This document shows, one piece after another, positions 9,425 to 18,228 of a stretch of DNA of 64,000 nucleotides. The notes under the pieces were generated by a model. It saw only the letters and a list, made by a program, of their open reading frames with translations, was not told where the DNA came from and did not search any database. This DNA is from Rhodanobacteraceae bacterium (GTDB lineage Bacteria > Pseudomonadota > Gammaproteobacteria > Xanthomonadales > Rhodanobacteraceae). The first letter of the stretch is position 1, and the number at the start of each line of letters is the position of its first letter. The DNA lies in contig JALUXG010000003.1 of assembly GCA_027019085.1 (NCBI GenBank), positions 1-64,000 on the forward strand, written 5' to 3'. The position numbers and the translations under genes are program-made.

Positions 9425-10021
9425 ATGGTGCCAAAACGAATCATGCCGAAATTCATGATGTGTGCGTGGATGTTGTTGGCTGCCGCCCCTGCGCTTGCAT
9501 CGGACTCGATGTCCCTCAACGGCTTCCATGATCATGCATTGCCGGTACTGGTACGCGTGAATGCTGCAGGTAAAGTGACCTCGGTGCTACCTGCAGTGCA
9601 GCTTGCACCGCGTACCGACCGTTTGCTGCGCAGCAATCTCGAGCAGATGATCACCCGTCCCGCCGTGGAGAAGGGCAAGCCGGTCAGCAGCCAGTTTGTC
9701 ATTCAGCTGGCCCTGATCACCGAACGCAAGGGTGACGGGATCTACAAGGCGCATTTTCAATATGTGTCCGCCATGCCCGTGCCTGCAGGGTCGTGGTATT
9801 GGGTGCACATCAATGGGCATCGTCTGGCACTTGCCGCATCCGATAGCGGCACGTGGCGTTACATGCGCGGTTTCCCCCAATGGGTGAACCGGCCGGATTC
9901 TCTATCGCCGCGTCAGTTTGCGGTTCCAGCCCAGGCCGCCCCTGCGGGGCGGGTTGGCATGGGGCGTACACAAGGGATGCGGGCCCCCGGAGGGGTGTCC
10001 AGGCGTTACGGCAAGCCTTGA
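9425..10021 (+). CDS. exported protein of unknown function
   Basis: A 198-residue product I do not recognise. Residues 1-25 look like a signal peptide (MPKFMMCAWMLLAAAPALA, cleavage after ALA). The mature part has alternating hydrophobic strands (QFVIQLALITERKGDGIYKA; a WYWVHINGH segment) that suggest a small beta-rich periplasmic or outer-membrane-associated protein. The last 40 residues are Gly/Arg/Pro-rich and probably disordered. The ATG at 9425 follows GAGGG (9414-9418); a second ATG 18 bases on is also possible. It stands between the S9 peptidase and a GNAT gene. Confidence 0.6.
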   Translation: MVPKRIMPKFMMCAWMLLAAAPALASDSMSLNGFHDHALPVLVRVNAAGKVTSVLPAVQLAPRTDRLLRSNLEQMITRPAVEKGKPVSSQFVIQLALITERKGDGIYKAHFQYVSAMPVPAGSWYWVHINGHRLALAASDSGTWRYMRGFPQWVNRPDSLSPRQFAVPAQAAPAGRVGMGRTQGMRAPGGVSRRYGKP

Positions 10022-10062
10022 TCCTGGTCTGGCAGGGCTTGCCGAAAAACGGAGTATGCGAT

Positions 10063-10596
10063 ATGCATGAGCATGCATCCGTATCGATCCATCAACCCAT
10101 GCAAGAATCCTTCACCATCCGCGCCATCGAGCCTCGTGACAACCCGGCTATTGCGAGTGTCATCCGCAGCGTCATGCCGGATTTCGGTGCCGGAGGCGAG
10201 GGTTTTGCGATTCATGATGCTGAAGTCGACGACATGCATGCGGCGTATGCCGGGCTGCATGCAGCGTATTTCGTGGTCGAAATGGACGGCAAGGTGATGG
10301 GTGGAGCCGGGGTGGCCGCCTTGGAGGGTGGTGAGGAAGGCGTGTGCGAGTTGCGCAAGATGTACTTCCTGCCGGCACTGCGCGGGCATGGCGCCGGTCG
10401 TGCCCTGATGGCTCGCTGTCTCGAGACAGCCCGGGAACTCGGCTATCGCCAGTGCTACATCGAAACCCTGACCGGCATGGACGCTGCCCAGGCGCTGTAC
10501 ATGAAATCCGGATTTCGCCGCCTGGACGGCCCGATGGGATCGACCGGGCATTTCGGTTGCGACCGTTTCTATCTGCGTGATCTGGCTGTTTCCTGA
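10063..10596 (+). CDS. GNAT family N-acetyltransferase
   Basis: A 177-residue acetyltransferase with one GNAT domain: TIRAIEPRDN (beta 1), ELRKMYFLPALRGHGAGRAL carrying the R/Q-x-x-G-x-G/A acetyl-CoA loop, then GYRQCYIETL and ALYMKSGFRRLD of the C-terminal half. The acceptor is unknown. ATG at 10063 follows GGAG (10051-10054) by eight bases; a downstream ATG at 10099 would remove only a short leader. It converges on the phosphoesterase gene, with about 100 bases between that hold no clear terminator. Confidence 0.8.
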   Translation: MHEHASVSIHQPMQESFTIRAIEPRDNPAIASVIRSVMPDFGAGGEGFAIHDAEVDDMHAAYAGLHAAYFVVEMDGKVMGGAGVAALEGGEEGVCELRKMYFLPALRGHGAGRALMARCLETARELGYRQCYIETLTGMDAAQALYMKSGFRRLDGPMGSTGHFGCDRFYLRDLAVS

Positions 10597-10696
10597 CCTG
10601 CCCGAGACATGCCAACTACTGGCGTGCGCACGGCACCAGTGATCCTGGATCGTGCGTGTATCGCGGTCTGTGTGCCCCTGGCTCGATAAGCTCAAC

Positions 10697-11551
10697 TTAC
10701 GCCGCGCGGCGTATCTTGCTGAGGTCGAGGGGAATCTCTGCCAGGGGTGCCATGGCCTGGAAGACGGTAGGCGAGGGCAGGATGATCTCGCGACTGATTC
10801 GCCCCAGGGTCGTGGCGACTTCGCTCCAGTGCAGCAATTCCATGGCTCCGGTGGCATCCTCCACCAGCGCCGTGCAGTGTTCGACCCAGTCGCCGTCATT
10901 GAGATACAACACGCCGTCTTCCTCGCGCACATGGCCGAAATGGATGTGCCCGCAGATATGACCGTGATAGCCATCCTCACGGGCACGTCTGATTACCCGT
11001 GATTCGAAGTTCCTTATGTAGGCCATGGCGTGCCTGATGTGTGATTTGACGATGATCGACAGCGGCAGGTAGGGCTTGCCCTTCCGCCGACGCCACGCAT
11101 GCAGGCACCGGTTGCCCCAGCTGATCACTCGGTGCAATGCGTCGCCCAGGATGTACAGCCAGGATGTTCCCGCGTCCATGGTATCGAATTCGTCGCCATG
11201 GCTTACGCGATAACGTCGCCCGTCGATTCCCACATGCACGGCATCCACCGCGACATCGATGCCTGCAATGCATTGCCCGGCCAGTGCACGCAGGGGAGCA
11301 TCGTGATTGCCGGGAATGTATGTGACCTGCGTGCCGGTGCGGGCCAGCTCCACCAGTTTCAGCAAGACCCTGCCGTGCTCGTGCCGCCACCCTTGTCGGT
11401 GCGAAAGAGCTTCCAGGTCGATGATGTCGCCGACCAGGTACAGGTGTTCGCAGCGTATCGTGTCCAGAAAGTCCAGCAGGTAGTCTGCCTTGCAATCCGG
11501 TGTGCCGAGATGAATGTCGGAGACAAATACGCTCCGATACCGGGTTTGCAT
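10697..11551 (-). CDS. LpxH-like metallophosphoesterase
   Basis: Calcineurin-like phosphoesterase of 284 residues related to UDP-2,3-diacylglucosamine diphosphatase. All metal-ligand blocks are visible in order: SDIHLG, GDIID, PGNHD, SHGDEFD and GHIHFGH. Variants with SDIHLGT and a longer C-terminus are often called LpxH-like, so its role in lipid A synthesis is possible but not proven. Start codons at 11554 and 11551 both follow GGGAGGG; spacing favours 11551. It is separate from the lipid A genes msbA and lpxK further along. Confidence 0.75.
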   Translation of the reverse strand: MQTRYRSVFVSDIHLGTPDCKADYLLDFLDTIRCEHLYLVGDIIDLEALSHRQGWRHEHGRVLLKLVELARTGTQVTYIPGNHDAPLRALAGQCIAGIDVAVDAVHVGIDGRRYRVSHGDEFDTMDAGTSWLYILGDALHRVISWGNRCLHAWRRRKGKPYLPLSIIVKSHIRHAMAYIRNFESRVIRRAREDGYHGHICGHIHFGHVREEDGVLYLNDGDWVEHCTALVEDATGAMELLHWSEVATTLGRISREIILPSPTVFQAMAPLAEIPLDLSKIRRAA

Positions 11552-11694
11552 CATCCAGCCCTCCCAGGTCCAGAGCTGAGGATGAGCCGCATGCATAACG
11601 GTACGGTGGCGATGCCATTGCATTCTGATTGCGCTGCGCCGGCGCTGGCCTCAGTCGCAGCATTGCCGCCACCACAAGTGGCGAAGACCTGCCT

Positions 11695-13161
11695 TTACGC
11701 GTCCCCTTCGTTGCTTCCGGATCGGCTGCGGGCGACCTCGTTCCAGACGTCGGTTCGGGTTATGCCCAGTGCTTCCGGATCGAACCACGGATCGACCCCG
11801 CGTTTTTTCTGAGCTTCGTAATCGCGCAGTGCGCGCAGTGCGGGTCGTTGCAGGAGCAGTATGGCGATGAAATTGAGCCAGGCCATCAGGCCCACGCCAA
11901 TGTCGCCCAGCGTCCATGCCGAGCCTCCGGCGCGCAGGATGCCGATGGCGACGGCAGCCAGAATGGCCAGTCGCAAGGCCAGGGTCAGCCACGGCCGGTG
12001 TACCTTGCGGTTGATGTAGGCAATGTTGGTCTCGGCCATGTAGTAATAGGCCATGATCGTGGTGAAAGCGAAGAACAGCAGGGCCAGCGCGACGAACCCG
12101 CTGCCGTACCCTGGCAACAGGGTTTCCACGGCAGCCTGTGCGTATCCTGCACCGGCAGCAACGCCCGGAAGACCCTCGTGCAAAACGGCCCCATCGGGGG
12201 CACGCACGTTGTACATGCCTGTGGACAGGATCATGAATGCCGTGGCCGAACATACCAGCAGGGTGTCGATGTATACCGAAAACGCCTGTACGTAGCCCTG
12301 CTTGGCAGGGTGCGAGACCTCGGCCGCGGCAGCAGCATGCGGAGCGGTGCCCTGGCCGGCCTCGTTGGAGTAGATGCCGCGCTTTACCCCCCACTCGATG
12401 GCAGTGCCGAGCATGCCGCCGTAGATCGCATTGGCGCCAAAGGCGCTGTCGATGATCAGCATGAACATGTGTGGCAGCGCGGAGGCATTCAATCCGAGGA
12501 TGACCAGTGCCAGGAGCAGATAGGCCAGCGCCATGAACGGCACCACGACCTGCGCAAAGTGGGCGATGCGGGTGACGCCGCCGAAAATGATGAAGGCCAG
12601 CACGGCAACCAGTGCGGTCGCCGTGATCCACGGCTCCACGTTCCATGCCTGGTGCATGCCGCTGGCGATTTCGCTGGCCTGCACGCCGGGCAGCAGGAAA
12701 CCGCAGGCAAGTATCGTGACCACGGCAAAGACCCAGGCATAGGACCGCAGTCCGATGCCCTTTTCGATGTAATAGGCCGGTCCGCCGCGGTAGCGTCCCT
12801 CGTCGTCCTTTTCCTTGTAGATCTGGGCCAGTGTCGATTCGACGTACGCGGACGATGCGCCAAGAAAAGCCATGACCCACATCCAGAAAACCGCGCCCGG
12901 CCCGCCGGCATAGATTGCGGTGGCGACCCCTGCGATGTTGCCCACGCCGACGCGACCGGAGAGGGACATGGCCAGTGCCTGGAACGAACTGATGCCGGCC
13001 TTCGATTCGCGACCTGAAAGCATCAGGCGGATCATTTCGCCGATCCCGCGCACCTGCATGAAACGGGTCCGGATCGAGAAATACAATCCTGCCCCCAGGC
13101 ACAGGCCAACGAGTGCGAGACTCCAGATCCAGTCGTTGAGCACTTGGAAAAATGTCTGCAC
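11695..13161 (-). CDS. sodium:alanine symporter (AGCS family)
   Basis: Inner-membrane sodium-coupled amino-acid transporter of 488 residues with about ten membrane segments. The family signature region GRVGVGNIAGVATAIYAGGPG is clear, as are the later GVKRGIYSNEAGQGTAPHAAA and LNFIAILL segments. Likely substrates are alanine or glycine by family. Start is GTG at 13161, preceded by AGGGG at a slightly long distance. The divergent 274-base gap to the FKBP gene must hold promoters for both; I see no clear consensus there. Confidence 0.92.
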   Translation of the reverse strand: MQTFFQVLNDWIWSLALVGLCLGAGLYFSIRTRFMQVRGIGEMIRLMLSGRESKAGISSFQALAMSLSGRVGVGNIAGVATAIYAGGPGAVFWMWVMAFLGASSAYVESTLAQIYKEKDDEGRYRGGPAYYIEKGIGLRSYAWVFAVVTILACGFLLPGVQASEIASGMHQAWNVEPWITATALVAVLAFIIFGGVTRIAHFAQVVVPFMALAYLLLALVILGLNASALPHMFMLIIDSAFGANAIYGGMLGTAIEWGVKRGIYSNEAGQGTAPHAAAAAEVSHPAKQGYVQAFSVYIDTLLVCSATAFMILSTGMYNVRAPDGAVLHEGLPGVAAGAGYAQAAVETLLPGYGSGFVALALLFFAFTTIMAYYYMAETNIAYINRKVHRPWLTLALRLAILAAVAIGILRAGGSAWTLGDIGVGLMAWLNFIAILLLQRPALRALRDYEAQKKRGVDPWFDPEALGITRTDVWNEVARSRSGSNEGDA

Positions 13162-13435
13162 GCTGCTGTTGCCCCTGTCTTGTGAAATGGAAGGACTGCT
13201 GATCCCGGCATGCAGTGCCAGGCGTGCCGGACATGCAAGGAGCAGAGGTTGCCTTGCGATGGTGGGCGATCCGGGCAGGGAGCGTCAAACCCCTGCATGA
13301 GGATAGGCACCGCTGCAGCGTATGGACGTCAGGTCGTCGGATTGGCGAAACCCGGGCGCCGAAGTTGCTTGCGGCAGGCGAACGTCTCGTGCAAGGTGAG
13401 TGGTTCTTACGATGGGGAATACGACGAGGCCTGCC

Positions 13436-13885
13436 ATGCGAATCCTGCGCTTCCTGTGTCTGATGCTGCTGACGACCCCCCTGCTTGTCGCCTGCAACCG
13501 CAATGAACATGCATCGCGCATGCACGGTCATGTGGACAAGCTCGAGGTCATCGACCGTAGCGTCGGTACGGGTATCGAGGCCAGGCCTGGCATGAAGGTG
13601 ACGGTGGCGTACAGCGGATGGCTGTACGATGATCGCAAGGCCGATTTCCACGGCAGCGCATTCGACAGCTCAAGCGACCACGGAGGTCCGTATGCCTTCG
13701 TGCTGGGCGAAGGCCGGGTAATCGCAGGCTGGGATCGAGGCGTGACCGGCATGCATGTCGGTGGCACGCGGACGTTGATCATCCCTGCTGCACTGGCCTA
13801 TGGTTCGCGGGGCGCAGGAGGCGTGATTCCACCCGATGCCACCTTGGTATTCAATGTGAAACTGGTTTCGGCGCAAGCGCAGTGA
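13436..13885 (+). CDS. FKBP-type peptidyl-prolyl isomerase, lipoprotein
   Basis: A 149-residue predicted lipoprotein with lipobox LLVAC near residue 20, followed by one FKBP domain. Conserved active-site residues are present: VAYSGWLYD, FDSSS, the VIAGWDRGV tryptophan, LIIPAALAYGSRGAG and IPPDATLVFNVKLV. It should help proline isomerisation in protein folding in the periplasm, anchored to a membrane. The ATG at 13436 follows GAGG (13426-13429) and places the lipobox correctly; a start 36 bases upstream is possible. Its stop abuts the stop of the opposite-strand EAL gene. Confidence 0.87.
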   Translation: MRILRFLCLMLLTTPLLVACNRNEHASRMHGHVDKLEVIDRSVGTGIEARPGMKVTVAYSGWLYDDRKADFHGSAFDSSSDHGGPYAFVLGEGRVIAGWDRGVTGMHVGGTRTLIIPAALAYGSRGAGGVIPPDATLVFNVKLVSAQAQ

Positions 13886-15247
13886 TCAACTGTTGCCGGG
13901 ATCGACAAGCCGCTGGGTCTTGCCGGTAGCGGGTTGGGCAACCGGTGCATGCGCCGCATGTGCGGGCAGGTCGAGCAACCATTGCCGGAATCCTTCCGGT
14001 GGCATCGGCTTGCCGAGATGAAAGCCCTGGCCCAGGTCGCAGCCGAGCGTTCGCAGTCGCTCGAGTGTTTGTGCATCCTCGATCCCTTCGGCCACCACCC
14101 GCAGATGGAAGCGGCGCGCCAGGTCGATGATCAGGGCCGTGATATCCAGGCTGGCCGTATCCTCGAGCATGCCAGTGACGAAGGACTTGTCGATCTTCAG
14201 TTCGTCGACGGGAAGGTCCTTGAAGTAGGCCAGGCAGGAATAGCCGGTGCCGAAGTCGTCGATGGAAACACCCACGCCCAGTGCGCGCAGGCGTTCCAGG
14301 ATAAGCCTGCCGCGCGGTGCGTCCATCAGGGAGCGCTCGGTGATCTCGAGTACCAGGCGTACCTGCGGCCTGCCCCAGAGTTGCAGCGCGTTTTCGACCA
14401 GTTCCGGCAGGTCGCGCTGCATCGCCAGTTCCCCCGGAAGGTTCACGGAAACCGTCAGCGGTCCAAGGTCGCTGCGCCATTCGCCGGCCCGCCGCAAGGC
14501 GGTATTCAGCGCCCAGATGGTGATTTTCTTGATTTTCCCCGCACGGACCGCAAGGGGTATGAAGACGTCGGGCCCTACGATTTCACCTCTGAAGCGGTCC
14601 CAGCGCATCAGGGCTTCCGCCCCCACGATGCGCCCCGTGCGCAGATCGACCTGCGGCTGGTAATGCATCTGCAGTTCGCCACGCTCGATGGCGCTGCCCA
14701 GCTCGACTTCCAGCTCCCATAGCGCGGACAGGTCCAGTCCGCCGGCATCGGTTTTTTCGAGGATGCAGTAGGGTTCGTGTTCGTCCTGCGCGGTGGCCAG
14801 CGCTGTTTCGGCCTTGCGCATCAGGTATTCGGCATGAGTGGCATGGTCGGGACACATGGCGGCGCCCACGGTCACGCGAACTGCAATCTGCTGATCGCCG
14901 ATTTCCAGCGCGGCTTCCAGCCTGCGCAGCAATTTCTGGATGGCCAGTTCGGCATGACCGCGGTTGAGTACATGTGACAGCAGCAGGGCGAAACGGTTGT
15001 CACCAATCCGTGCCACATGATCCTGCTTGCGCGCGACTTCCTTCAGCTGTCTGGCGAGGTGGCGCAACACCACGTCGCCGGTGCTGTAGCCATACGTGAC
15101 ATTGGTTTGCGCAAAGCCGTTGATGTCGACGACCAGCAATGCCAGCCGTGTATGGGATTCATTGGCACGCAGGATCTGCCTGCCGAGCCGTGACAGGAAG
15201 GCACTGCGGGAAAGAAGGCCGGTCAGAAGATCCGCGCTGTCGATCAT
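13886..15247 (-). CDS. cyclic-di-GMP protein: degenerate GGDEF plus EAL domain
   Basis: A 453-residue protein without membrane segments. Residues about 5-160 are a GGDEF-like domain whose active-site motif has become IGDNR (81-85), so cyclase activity is unlikely; it may bind GTP or act as a regulator. Residues about 175-430 are an EAL phosphodiesterase domain with apparently complete catalytic residues: E211 in EALMRW, N269, E304 in LEITERS, D330-D331 in DDFGTGYS, K351, E387 and E390 in AEGIE, and Q407. It should degrade c-di-GMP. It starts five bases after the HD-GYP gene's stop, so both are co-transcribed. Confidence 0.88.
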   Translation of the reverse strand: MIDSADLLTGLLSRSAFLSRLGRQILRANESHTRLALLVVDINGFAQTNVTYGYSTGDVVLRHLARQLKEVARKQDHVARIGDNRFALLLSHVLNRGHAELAIQKLLRRLEAALEIGDQQIAVRVTVGAAMCPDHATHAEYLMRKAETALATAQDEHEPYCILEKTDAGGLDLSALWELEVELGSAIERGELQMHYQPQVDLRTGRIVGAEALMRWDRFRGEIVGPDVFIPLAVRAGKIKKITIWALNTALRRAGEWRSDLGPLTVSVNLPGELAMQRDLPELVENALQLWGRPQVRLVLEITERSLMDAPRGRLILERLRALGVGVSIDDFGTGYSCLAYFKDLPVDELKIDKSFVTGMLEDTASLDITALIIDLARRFHLRVVAEGIEDAQTLERLRTLGCDLGQGFHLGKPMPPEGFRQWLLDLPAHAAHAPVAQPATGKTQRLVDPGNS

Positions 15248-15252
15248 GCAGG

Positions 15253-16503
15253 TCAGTCGAGGAAAAGTTCGGACGGATCGATACCGTAGGCGCCCGGTGG
15301 CAGCCCGGTCTTGATGCCGAGCAGCGGGCCTTCGGAACGTTCGGCGTATTCGGCGAGGTCCAGCGGCTTGAATTCCGACAACGGTCGCTTGCCGGTGTCC
15401 AGCAACACCATCACGGTGGGCAGCAGGCGCTTGAGGCTGTGCACGGCGGTCACCACGCCCACCCGGCCGTCACTGAGTTCGACCAGCGACCCGGTGGGAT
15501 AGATGCCGCTGGTCTGGATGAACTGCTCGACCAGTTCGGCCTGGTACAGCGTGTCGCGAGCGTTATACAACTGCATCACGGCCTGGTGTGGTGATCGGCT
15601 CTCCACGTGGGGGCGGATACTGGTCATGGCATCGTAGCTGTCAATCAGGCCCAGGATGCGTCCGAAGATCGGTATGGCGCCGTTCTTGAGCCCGTGAGGA
15701 TAGCCGCTGCCATCATGCCTCTCGTGATGGGTGGCCACCGCCTGCATGATGCGATCGGATACCGCCGAGCCCCGGGCTGTGCCGAGAATATCCAGGCTGT
15801 ACTGGACATGCTTGCGCATGGTCTGGTGCTCGTGGTCGTCATAGGGCTTGTGCGAAACCACGATCTGCGAATCCACCCGGGTCTTGCCGACATCGAACAG
15901 CAGCCCGGCCAGGGTCAGCTCTGACAGTTCATCGCGGTTCAGGCCCAGGTGCCGCCCGAAACTGGCGGCCCACACCGAGCAGGCCAGGGCGTGATGGTAG
16001 GCGTACTGGTCCTTGCGCTTGATTTCCTTGAGCCAGTTGAATGCGCTGGGATTGCGGGTAATTGATTCGACCATGGCCTCAACACCCTCGCGCAGCCGGT
16101 CCAGTTCCAGGTTGCGACCCTCCTTGAGATCAAGCATGACTGCATCGATGTGCTGCTTGATTTCCCTGTGCGCCCTCTTGGCCCGCGGCATCTCGTCTTC
16201 GAAACTGCTCTGGTTTTCCCAGCGGGTCTTGCGCAGGGCCTGGAATTCCTCCTTGCCCGATGGGCGCGCAGTGTCATTCTCTCCGGTCTGCAGGTAGCGC
16301 AAATCCGGCGCCGCGCCACGCGAGACATCCACGTACACATAGGTGCACAGGTTGCGAATTTGGCGCAGGTCGTCCTCCGAGGTGACCATGAATCCCTCGA
16401 GGGCGAATTGTGTGCTGAGCCATGGACGATCGAGTCGGGACAAGTACATCCCGACGCGAAGACCCTGCACGCTGATCTTGAATTCGTTTGACGAGGCGCT
16501 CAT
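15253..16503 (-). CDS. DUF3391 / HD-GYP protein with altered HD motif
   Basis: A 416-residue protein with an N-terminal DUF3391 domain (about 8-120) and an HD-GYP domain (about 160-350). H171, the HHERHDGSGYP block (259-269) and H232 are present, but the canonical LLHDIGK reads LLFDVGK, so the histidine of the HD pair is F203. HD-GYP proteins hydrolyse c-di-GMP with a metal centre, and loss of this ligand predicts weak or no hydrolysis; a binding or signalling role is possible. It is the first gene of a two-gene operon with the EAL protein. The ATG at 16503 is the only sensible start. Confidence 0.85.
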   Translation of the reverse strand: MSASSNEFKISVQGLRVGMYLSRLDRPWLSTQFALEGFMVTSEDDLRQIRNLCTYVYVDVSRGAAPDLRYLQTGENDTARPSGKEEFQALRKTRWENQSSFEDEMPRAKRAHREIKQHIDAVMLDLKEGRNLELDRLREGVEAMVESITRNPSAFNWLKEIKRKDQYAYHHALACSVWAASFGRHLGLNRDELSELTLAGLLFDVGKTRVDSQIVVSHKPYDDHEHQTMRKHVQYSLDILGTARGSAVSDRIMQAVATHHERHDGSGYPHGLKNGAIPIFGRILGLIDSYDAMTSIRPHVESRSPHQAVMQLYNARDTLYQAELVEQFIQTSGIYPTGSLVELSDGRVGVVTAVHSLKRLLPTVMVLLDTGKRPLSEFKPLDLAEYAERSEGPLLGIKTGLPPGAYGIDPSELFLD

Positions 16504-16813
16504 GCGGTGTTCCCGACACCTCCCCCTGTGAACCTCCAGACCCAGCCTAGCGCATACACCGGGCCGAGCAAAGTGCTGTATTCAGGTCTTGCAGCTGGCG
16601 GATAAATAGGGTCCCGCATGCACGATATGTGAACCTGCCCGCGGTGCCCTGTCCATGGGCGGTACGGGGGAATGGCCACAAGTACCTCCCGCACGCGATG
16701 CCCTGGTCATTTCACGGCAGGAGACACTCCTGTACTGGTTCAAACCGACGCTTTACACGGCGCAAAACGTCCCCATATCGACCCGTGTCTCAGTTGCCTG
16801 GAGTCGAGTCCTG
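16504..16813. other. divergent intergenic region, HD-GYP operon / trxC
   Basis: About 310 bases with no supportable gene. It must carry promoters for the minus-strand c-di-GMP operon and for trxC. A compact dyad, CAGGAG-aca-CTCCTG at 16718-16732, is the only structured element I noticed; it could be an operator. The trxC frame stays open through part of the region but the residues are not thioredoxin-like. Confidence 0.4.
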
Positions 16814-17251
16814 ATGTCAAGCGTCCATGTGGTCTGCCCACACTGCAAGGCAGCCAACCGTGTGCCCGTGGAACGGCTGGGGCAGGGACCGTCCTGCGGC
16901 AAGTGCCACTCGCCGCTGTTCAACGCAAGGCCGATAAACCTGGATGCATCGAGCATCGGGCGCCATCTCGAACGCGATGATCTGCCCTTGCTGGTGGATT
17001 TCTGGGCGCCGTGGTGCGGTCCTTGCCGGGTCATGGCGCCGGAGTTCGAAAAGGCTGCCCGAAATCTGGAGCCCGGCATGCGGCTTGCGCGGGTCGATAC
17101 CGAAGCGGTGCCTGAATTGGCCAGTCGTCACGCCATTCGTTCGATTCCCACCCTGGTCATGTTCCATCGTGGCAAGGAGGTGGGGCGCCATTCCGGAGCG
17201 GTCGGCGCTGCGGACATCGAGCGCTGGGCCCGGGCGCAGCTTCAAAAGTAA
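16814..17251 (+). CDS. trxC: thioredoxin 2 (TrxC)
   Basis: Cytoplasmic thiol-disulfide reductase of 145 residues. An N-terminal zinc ribbon has two cysteine pairs (CPHC near residue 8 and CGKC near 28), typical of TrxC rather than TrxA. The thioredoxin domain follows with active site WCGPC in VDFWAPWCGPCRVMAPEF and the cis-proline in IRSIPTLVMF. ATG at 16814 puts the ribbon at the very N-terminus as in the family; the ribosome site is weak. A small dyad ATTGCC/GGCAAT at 17281-17299 follows the gene but has no U-tract. Confidence 0.92.
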   Translation: MSSVHVVCPHCKAANRVPVERLGQGPSCGKCHSPLFNARPINLDASSIGRHLERDDLPLLVDFWAPWCGPCRVMAPEFEKAARNLEPGMRLARVDTEAVPELASRHAIRSIPTLVMFHRGKEVGRHSGAVGAADIERWARAQLQK

Positions 17252-17337
17252 GGGCGTTGGGTGCGACGGCCTGGTGCGTGATTGCCTGGAGGGGGCAATG
17301 AGCCGGCCGGCTGCGATCAAAACGTGCATGCATGCCG

Positions 17338-17392
17338 ACCTTATAAATTACCTTGAACAAGTTAAGTATATAATTGAAATATATATGATTAC
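17338..17392. other. A/T-rich patch between convergent genes
   Basis: About 55 bases that are mostly A and T, including TATATAATTG and AATATATATGAT, in a locus otherwise near 60% GC. It lies between the 3' ends of trxC and the Mth938-like gene and covers the last codons of the latter. TATAAT-like words occur but no -35 box is at proper spacing on either strand. It could help termination, bind a nucleoid protein or hide a small RNA promoter. Confidence 0.4.
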
Positions 17393-17766
17393 TGCGATTC
17401 AAGAATGAACGCGACCACCACATTCCGGCCCTCGCCGGCAAGGACGGCGTAGGTGCGTGCGGCCGCATGGTTGTCCATCACCTCCACCCCGATGTCGGCT
17501 GCCAGGAAAGCGTGCAGCGTGTTTGAAGGGGGGAACCTTTGCGAGTGGCCTGTACCCAGCAGCACGACTTCCGGTGACAGGGCGAGGATCGGTTCGATAT
17601 CCGCCGGCTCCAGGCAGGATGCATTGCTCACCGGCCAGTTTTCGATCACTCGGTTGCGTGCAAGTACCAGGCTGCGCGTGAACCGTCGGTCCACGACGGT
17701 GACGGCGTCGTTTTCCACCCGCCGCACATACAGGAAGTCGTCGGGTCGTTCGAGCGAGATTTCCAT
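17389..17766 (-). CDS. Mth938-like domain protein (DUF498)
   Basis: A 125-residue cytoplasmic protein of the Mth938/Xcc1710 fold family. Recognised from the DRRFTRSLVLARNRVIENWPV opening half and the PEVVLLGTGHSQRFPP core, then a segment like IGVEVMDNHAAARTYAVLAGEGR. Relatives include mitochondrial NDUFAF3, an assembly factor for complex I, but bacterial function is not settled. The start at 17766 follows a good GGGAGG site. It ends inside the A/T-rich patch and lies near yhbY in the same direction. Confidence 0.8.
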   Translation of the reverse strand: MEISLERPDDFLYVRRVENDAVTVVDRRFTRSLVLARNRVIENWPVSNASCLEPADIEPILALSPEVVLLGTGHSQRFPPSNTLHAFLAADIGVEVMDNHAAARTYAVLAGEGRNVVVAFILESQ

Positions 17767-17814
17767 GGATTACCTCCCGGCTCAGGCGGGGCATATGGCA
17801 TGATCGGCGTGTTC

Positions 17815-18147
17815 CTAGCGCGGCAGGGCCAGCTTCGGCGCATCGTCATTGCGCAGGAAGAGGCTGGCCGTGTGGCCGATTTCCTGGACCAGCTCGGCCC
17901 CGGTCGCGTCCAGCAGCGTCTGGATCTGGCGACGGCGTTCGGCGTGGTCGCCACCGGACAGGCGGATCTTGACCAGCTCGTGATGAGCCAGTGCCTTTCG
18001 CAATTCCCCGGTGACGGCGGCAGTGACGCCCTTGGTGCCCAGCATGATCACGGGGTGCAGGTGGTGGCACAGACCGCGCAGATAGCGCCGCTGGCTGGCG
18101 GTTAGTGTTCCGGTTGCGCCGTGCGGCATGGATTCAGGGACGGGCAT
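17815..18147 (-). CDS. yhbY: ribosome assembly RNA-binding protein YhbY
   Basis: Small CRS1/YhbY-domain protein that associates with pre-50S ribosomal particles. It begins [24 protein letters not shown], then [19 protein letters not shown] and [11 protein letters not shown], all typical. I chose the ATG at 18147 (110 residues); the ATG at 18129 and a TTG at 18183 are alternatives, and none has a strong ribosome site. It diverges from rlmE, another ribosome-maturation gene, across a short promoter gap, an arrangement common in gammaproteobacteria. Confidence 0.88.
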   Translation of the reverse strand: MPVPESMPHGATGTLTASQRRYLRGLCHHLHPVIMLGTKGVTAAVTGELRKALAHHELVKIRLSGGDHAERRRQIQTLLDATGAELVQEIGHTASLFLRNDDAPKLALPR

Positions 18148-18228
18148 GGTGATTGCAACGGTTCGCGCAGGAAGGGACCGCAAAGGGTATCATGGACCGC
18201 CCGTCTGACCGATCCGGAACCCCTCGTC

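Noticed and set aside
11651..13651. 666-residue minus-strand open frame over the AGCS gene
   Set aside because: Same strand but other frame; the 488-residue AGCS frame has full family similarity.
17281..17299. Hairpin ATTGCC/GGCAAT after trxC as a terminator
   Set aside because: Only six pairs and no U-tract directly after it.
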